In this document: positions 58,330 through 64,000 of the stretch, piece by piece
Layout of the letters: each line of letters begins with the position of its first letter
Numbering within the stretch: position 1 is the first letter of the stretch
Source of the DNA: Epiperipatus broadwayi
Taxonomy: Eukaryota; Onychophora; Udeonychophora; Euonychophora; Peripatidae
Reading direction: 5' to 3'
Assembly (NCBI GenBank): GCA_028023455.1
Contig: JAQFVV010012398.1
Location: 7,152,682 to 7,216,681, forward strand
DNA: 64,000 nucleotides
The notes under the pieces: model-generated
The model's input: the letters and a program-made list of their open reading frames with translations, nothing else
Database searches by the model: none
Told to the model about the DNA's origin: nothing
Program-made: the position numbers and the translations under genes

Positions 58330-60986
58330 ATCTATCTGCATACTTTTACAGTAGTGATGGTGTTCTCATCTGAGTGAATTTGAGATATATTTGACAATCT
58401 TCTGGGCCTCTTCTGTTTGGTTTATGCTGGTTTGGATACTATTCTCATGTTCTATGAATACTTCTATCTTTTACTATTCCAGTATAAGTTTCTGTATGTG
58501 GTGAATTATCTGAGAATTTCTCTGATGTGCCTGGTTTTTTTGAACTTGAAAAACTTTTAAATCATCTATTACATGTGTTCTATCTTTGTTACCAGTATTT
58601 CTTTCATTTTATCACCTCATATAGAGTTGCAATATTTGGTTATCTTTCACTCTAATACAACCAATTGATACCTCACTTATTTTCCTTGATTGACTATCTG
58701 GTGTGGAGAACTTGTGTTCTATATTCTGGAGATTTATGTTGATAGTTTTTAAAAATTCAGCCAATTATTCCATGGTTTTTCAATAAGTTCTAATGATCAA
58801 CTGTTTAACATGAAAGGGTAAATTGATGCTAAACAATCCTGATGATTTGGCATTCTATCATGCAACATACAATGTCCTTAATTTTTATCCAGCTTCAAAA
58901 AATTGGGTATCACTATTCCCATCTCCTATATGAAATCTTTACTTGAAAATTTACTATGTTATTGCTTTTTGCATTTTCTGATCAAAAATTATTCAAAAAT
59001 CTAATCTTTGTATTTACAACAGGAATTTGGAAACATCATCAAAATATGAGATGTGATGAACTGTATGTTTCAGTGCTGGCACGTATATGCCCAGCATACT
59101 GTGTTCTATTTCCATGAGAAAGGGGTTGAGATACATTATGAAGCAGAGGGTAGCCAAAGGGGATCTCTGTGGAATGGATAGATGGGGTCTGAATCCCTCT
59201 GAAAGCTTTCCATCCAGAGAGGTAAATATCGATCTGTTGAATAGTAAATTGCCAATAATATGGATGTAAACATCTGGCACTTGAAAATCATGGAGCTTTT
59301 GTAGTAAGATTGATGGAACAACATTGTCAAATGCTGAGGAAAACTCTAATTGAATAACTAATGGGTTTGATTTTCTTTGTAGTCTGACATGTTCAGAAAG
59401 TAGTATGAAGTGCTGGACTGCATTACTGGTGGAGGCACCTTTGCAAGTGAATTACATATTTGATGATGTGTCTATATAGCTGTTCTTGTATGAGATCTTT
59501 AATTATGTATTCTATTGTTTTAATGAGGAGTGGAATCATGGAAATTGGGTATAGGTTTATTAACTTTGAGGGGTTGATTTATTTTTTTAAGAAAGGCACC
59601 AGTGCAACTGGGTAGAGGTCAGGGATGTTCTGGAAGTCCCCAGTGAGAACATCAATCATTTTTCGGACTATTGGTGCAGTGTATTGGCTCAGATGCAGTA
59701 GCACAAATCTTGGGGTGCCAGGTAGTCCCAGATGTGTGCTCTCTGGGTAGTTCTGTAGCTTTTGTACTATTTTATGATTCAGTAATATTGTGGTTAGTGT
59801 TTTGTCTAATTCTCCCCAAACACTCCCAATCTCAAAGTTATAACTTTGTAGCTCACATTAAAAGTGGTTATGGATTTTGAAAGCATTACCAGACCACTAT
59901 AGTAATGTTGATCTAGGGAAATTATCAAAGGTGTCAGCCTTGGCAGCTCTCAGTGCCCATCTGATGTAGTGGTGTGTCCAGTTATGTTGATTATTTAAGA
60001 GAATTTTGGATCTTTTGATGACCACATATTGTGCCAAGACCTTTTGTTTGTGATAGTATTGCAATTTAAGGTCCATGATGTCTTGGACAGTAATGTCTGT
60101 GTGAGAGAGTTCACTTAGCCTGTTAGTAATGTTATCTAGATCTTTTAGGAGCTGGTGGGGTCCTTTGGTTTTCTGTGTGTGGGGGTCAGTCAGAGAGCTC
60201 ATTATTCTGACAAACACTGACCATGCTTGGATAGGTAGCAGAGAAAGAATTTTAATTTTATTAAATAAGATGTACACTTTGGAAAAAATCCATTCAGGCA
60301 CCGCATCTTTGTTTAGTAGTCTTATGGTGTGAAAAAATTTGTTTGAACCAATACGTTAGGGGTAATTTGCAATGATCTGAGAAAGGCACATATTGCAATC
60401 AGGCATTGAGATCAAAATGTATGTCAGGGGAGTATTAGAGATTTTTTGCAGTGTATAGAAGGAGAAGGCATCAGGAGGAAAAAAGCCTTCTCCACACAGT
60501 AAGACTTTGTTGAAGATGTGTAAATACTTAGTGTTGAAGCGGTAACTCGTGTTAAAGTCACTGAAGCAAATTGTTGGTGAAGAGTTAGATGACAGAATGG
60601 AATTGATTTTGTTGATTGCTGCCTGCACTGAGTCAGTGATGTTCCTTCGGTATAAATAGATTATATTGAGTGAATATCTTCCAAAGATTAAATTTAGTAG
60701 CAGAACTTCTTTATCTAGGTGAAGTGTCCTGAGTTTGGTGTATGGCAGGCAGGCTTTTGTGAATGAAAAAGGCAACCCCAGACAATGCAGTGTTGGAATG
60801 TGCATATTAAAAAAGCTTATATTGTTGGAATAGATGGTCTATTCTGTAGTCTGATTGAGTGTGTAACTTTGTTTCAGAAAAGCATGCTATGTGGATATTG
60901 ATTTTATCAATCCATCTTTTAACAGCATAAGCGCAGTCAAGGGAATTAAGGCCCCTTACATTAATGCCACCTATTTTAAGATACAT
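58330..60986 (-). pseudogene. LINE ORF2: endonuclease and reverse transcriptase, degraded
   Basis: ORF2 starts at ATG 60986 with GGINVRGLNS, then HIACFSETKL (catalytic Glu), GVAFSFTK and TICFSDFNTSYR, where SDFN stands for GDFN. A linker rich in helices follows (59897-60301). RT is read near 59400 (LEFSSAFDNV, motif A) and in 59014-59280, with PQRSPLATLCFIMYLNPFL for the usual PQGSPLS block and YFDDVSKFLL for YADD. Several stops and shifts interrupt it. The C-terminal part (58330-59000) is too eroded to assign domains. The clade is L1/Tx1-like or CR1-like; I cannot decide. Confidence 0.75.
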
Positions 60987-61022
60987 AGTAGGGGTTTCTG
61001 CCAGACTTTGACAAAGTATATA

Positions 61023-63435
61023 ACTATTCTCCAGTAATGAGTTTGTCCATTAAGACTAATTGTTCATCACAGTTGGAAGCTTTCTGAGTATTTTTTGCAT
61101 GATGTTTTTCTATCATAGGTGATTTAGATAGCACTGGGATTTTAGATGATGTGATTTGATTTGAGAGTGCCTTCATTGTGACTATAGTTGGAAGGTGTTG
61201 CTTCCAGGAGAGTACTGTCTTGCATGTCTTGTGATTTGGCTCATTGGGTTCTTTTAAACTCCTTTTTCCTTCATTGATTTTGAAATTTGTTAGTGTTTTG
61301 ATGTAGCCAGTTTGGTTCGGTATCTGAGTCAGTGGTGGAATTGGTTAAATCTTCATGCTGGGAGCTTGATGAATTCCATGTCTTTCTTTTATGTGTAGCT
61401 ACTTGTTCTTTTTGTCTGGTTTGCATTGTGTGCAGTGTTATAATTATGTTTCTCTTGCTTGTGATACTTTGCTGTTGAGATGTGTCTTTTGGTTTGGTTG
61501 CAATTAGAGCTTCTGTGACAGTTGAAAAGGCAATTGTGTTTGTAGTTGATGTGAAGTGGTGATTGCTTAATCTGTGCTAGGTTTATTTTCAGTACTTATT
61601 TCTTTTTTTTAGCTGTGGTGCTTCCCAGTATGGTTTATGTGATTGAATTTTATTCTGCCCTACATCATTAGAAGTGTGGGATTACAGGGTAGAAGGTAGA
61701 TTTGAAGGTGCTAGATTGCATTTGTGGTATTTAGTTTTCTTAATATTGCAGAAGTCACAAATTCTCATAGGAAAAGTTTGGATGAGATGTGTCCATTCAC
61801 CACAGTGAAAGCATTGAGGCTGAACACCTCAAATGGCAATAAAGATAAGGCACTTATGTGAAGGCCACGTTGTTTGAAGGTAATTCCAAGTCTGCTTTTC
61901 TTTCCGTGATTAAACTTGGTTACTTCATCATATTTGGACAGCAGCCTTTGAAGGTTCATTTGTGCAAAGTTTCTATAGCAGTTGTGAGATAAGCCATATG
62001 CTATTTTAGGCTGGTCCATGTCAATTTTAATTAGGTAACATTGGTTGAGGTAGAGTTGCTGTCTTTTGAAGAGTTCTTTTTGAATTAAATTGTGGAACTC
62101 TATTATAAAGTATCTCCTATTGGGATGGTGGTAGATTCTTCTGATTGCTTCTCCCAGTTTTAGATTTTTCAGCAGTTCAAATAATTCATCTGTAGGAAAG
62201 GTGAAAAGGTTACAGTTGTCATTAGTGGTAGTGAGTATTAAAGTGTTCTCACTGTGGTAGTTCAGAAAGGAATTGAAGAGTACTGGGGGAATTCTGGTGT
62301 AGAATTTCTGGCTTACTGCTTGATAGTTTTTTAACAGAAATTGTGTTTTGATGTTGTTGCTGACAGTTATTTTCTTCTAAATTAGTTGTGGGGGTTTCAT
62401 CCTCAATGAAATCTAGGATGCTATATTGAGTTGCTTGATAATCTGTACTGAGATTTTGTGTAATGACTCTGTTGTTACCTAGAACTGTAGCGTAACTTTC
62501 GTTATTTGTAATGTTAGAATTATTTGTTTTGTTTTGAGTTTGGTATTGGGAAGATGTAAATTGATTAGCCACTACTTTGTTGGGGGACTTATGCATTTTT
62601 GTTGTTTAGAGTGGGCTTTAGACTGGGGAAATGTGAGTTGTAAAGGACTTATTCAACACTTGTTTATTGTGATTGTTTGTGCTTTGTGAAACTGCTGTGA
62701 ATTATTTTACCATTATCGCTGTTGTTTTCAAAGACTGAGTTTTGATCAGAAAATTGTTGTGTAGTTACTTCGGTGTCAAGTTAGAGTTTAGAAGATGATT
62801 TTGTATTTAAATCTCCATTGTTGCATTTGGGAATTGATTCTAACTCTGTTTTTTGACCGGAGAAAGTGTTTAATAATACCGTAATCGGTAAAGATTGGCA
62901 GGTACTGGTAAAACGCCGGCTGTGTTTTTAAAATTTTCAAATTTATTCGTGCCATAACTTTTTGTGTTTTTTGTATGAGATGGAAAGTTTTTGGAATTGT
63001 AACTTTGATTTTGAGTATTATCATTTATTTTTTCATTAGAAGAATAGGTACTTTGATTTTGGGTATTATCATTTATTTTTTCATTAGAAGAATAGATTTT
63101 GTTAGATTTTTACTAGAATTATTTTTTTGCAATTTTTTTGAAATTCCGATCGGATCGATCTCAGCAGCTTTCTGTTCAGCGTTTGCGATCATAGCGATCT
63201 TTTGTTTACTAATAGATTGGGATTCTTTTTGCTTTTGTGTACCTTTGGTAAGTTTTTTAAAATTAATAAAATCATCTTGATCAATATTAGTTGAATTAAA
63301 ATTACTGGAAGCGCTCTTAACTTGTTCTATCTAAGAGCTTGATAAGGCTTGCCTAACGTTAGAATCACTGCATGATTTTGAGATTGGTCTTGACCTAAGA
63401 ATTTGCTGTTCCATCAGATCATTTATACTGCTCAT
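61023..63435 (-). pseudogene. LINE ORF1, degraded, homologous in layout to the ORF at 614
   Basis: From ATG 63435 the N-terminal 270 codons are Asn/Ser/Lys-rich and broken by stops. From 62240 the frame reads FPTDELFELLKNLKLGEAI and RRYFIIEFHNLIQKELFKR, aligning with FPTQQHYDLIKLHKL and DRYMALEFHNTIQRQAFKN of the intact ORF1. A zinc knuckle CFHCGEWTH and CDFCNIKK...HKC (about 61815-61725) follows. ORF2 begins 37 bases after the end. This links the ORF1-only elements to a two-ORF LINE family. Confidence 0.72.
63003..63098 (-). repeat. 48-bp tandem duplication in ORF1
   Basis: Two copies of a 48-base unit (starts 63003 and 63051) encode a repeated 16-residue Asn-rich segment around SSNEKINDNTQNQS. 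The period is a multiple of three, so the frame was kept. Confidence 0.88.
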
Positions 63436-63469
63436 TTTTAAAGTTTAATTAAGTAAACATAGAGAAAGA

Positions 63470-64000
63470 GCTTACCTTAAGACTATCCCGACTCAGATTG
63501 AAAAAAGAATTAGTAACAATAATATAATTTAGTGTTTTATAGCAGTCCAGTGTACTTAGAGTATAGCCAGTTGGTACCATCTAATGTTTTTAACCCTTTA
63601 AATTTTTTTCTATCATATTTTCTAATATTGCAATCCACTTCTATATATATATATTTTAAAACCTATTTGAAAACCAATCCCTGAATTTTATTACATAAAC
63701 TTTTATTCCTATCAATTTTCTGGTTGCTAATTTTAAATCTACATGACCATGGGCATAATTCCATTCTTTATATATTTATTTTAGAAATTATAGTTGATAT
63801 TTTTATAAGCAAAAAGATATATATATATATATATATATATTTCTATTTACAATATAAAAGCTCTTCTCAAACCATATTATAAAAATCAGCAATATTAAAT
63901 GCAAAGATACTCTCATTCTAACTACAAGATAAAGACTTTGAGAAAAAAAATGACTATGTTATTTTTATAAGTGTAATTTTACACCTAAATGCACATACAT
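63470..64000. other. AT-rich flank with (AT)n run
   Basis: This is sequence upstream of the LINE ORF1, possibly its 5' leader, then AT-rich sequence with a TA run at about 63820-63841. Confidence 0.45.

Overview
The window looks like a transposon-dominated, very AT-rich nuclear segment from a metazoan, most likely an invertebrate. The evidence is the mix of element types: non-LTR retrotransposons of an RTE-like clade and of a second clade with a CCHC ORF1, several Penelope-like elements (PLEs) with GIY-YIG endonuclease remnants, a tRNA-derived SINE, (AT)n, (GA)n and (AAT)n microsatellites, many foldback repeats, and no bacterial-style operons. I cannot name the species. No convincing cellular protein-coding gene, rRNA or functional tRNA was found; every recognisable protein is from a mobile element and nearly all are broken.

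Layout. 29-2808: an ORF1-only (HAL1-like) LINE derivative with an intact 664-residue ORF1. 3351-3456: a tRNA-like SINE. 5935-7549: a roughly 364-bp satellite array with one inverted unit. 7616-9033: a LINE tail, then a PLE fragment (RT end plus GIY-YIG). 11.5-12.6 kb: a second, older PLE. 13.2-14.4 kb: an internally deleted copy of the ORF1-only element. 14.6-15.5, 19.8-20.4, 25.6-26.15, 32.3-32.45 and 57.5-58.0 kb: repeat family A. 17.1-18.5 and 50.9-51.4 kb: repeat family B, next to a PLE endonuclease fragment. 22.05-22.70 and 26.16-28.76 kb: palindromes whose arms carry PLE GIY-YIG remnants; the second is interrupted by a 1.9-kb TG...CA insertion. 22.7-25.6 kb: RTE LINE pieces. 32.48-47.33 kb: a giant inverted structure made of two head-to-head copies of an LTR-type element around one shared central LTR-like block, each copy with a broken gag-like ORF. 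58.3-63.4 kb (minus): a degraded two-ORF LINE of the same broad family as the ORF1-only element.

The main discovery is that repeat families A and B both encode hammerhead ribozyme folds: CUGAUGA core, stem II hairpin, GAAA, very short stem III, an NUH cleavage triplet, and a two-part stem I that brackets the motif. Outer stem I and stem II change between copies while keeping pairing. In three places two motifs lie in direct tandem, predicting excised RNA monomers of about 379, 355 and 469 nt. This is the architecture of retrozymes and of PLE-associated hammerheads. At one family B locus the units sit directly beside a PLE endonuclease fragment. A plausible picture is that PLEs, or their relatives, supply enzymes for small ribozyme-bearing non-autonomous elements; this is inference.

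A second theme is head-to-head inversion. Ribozyme repeats, PLE ends, the satellite and the LTR-type element all occur as inverted pairs.
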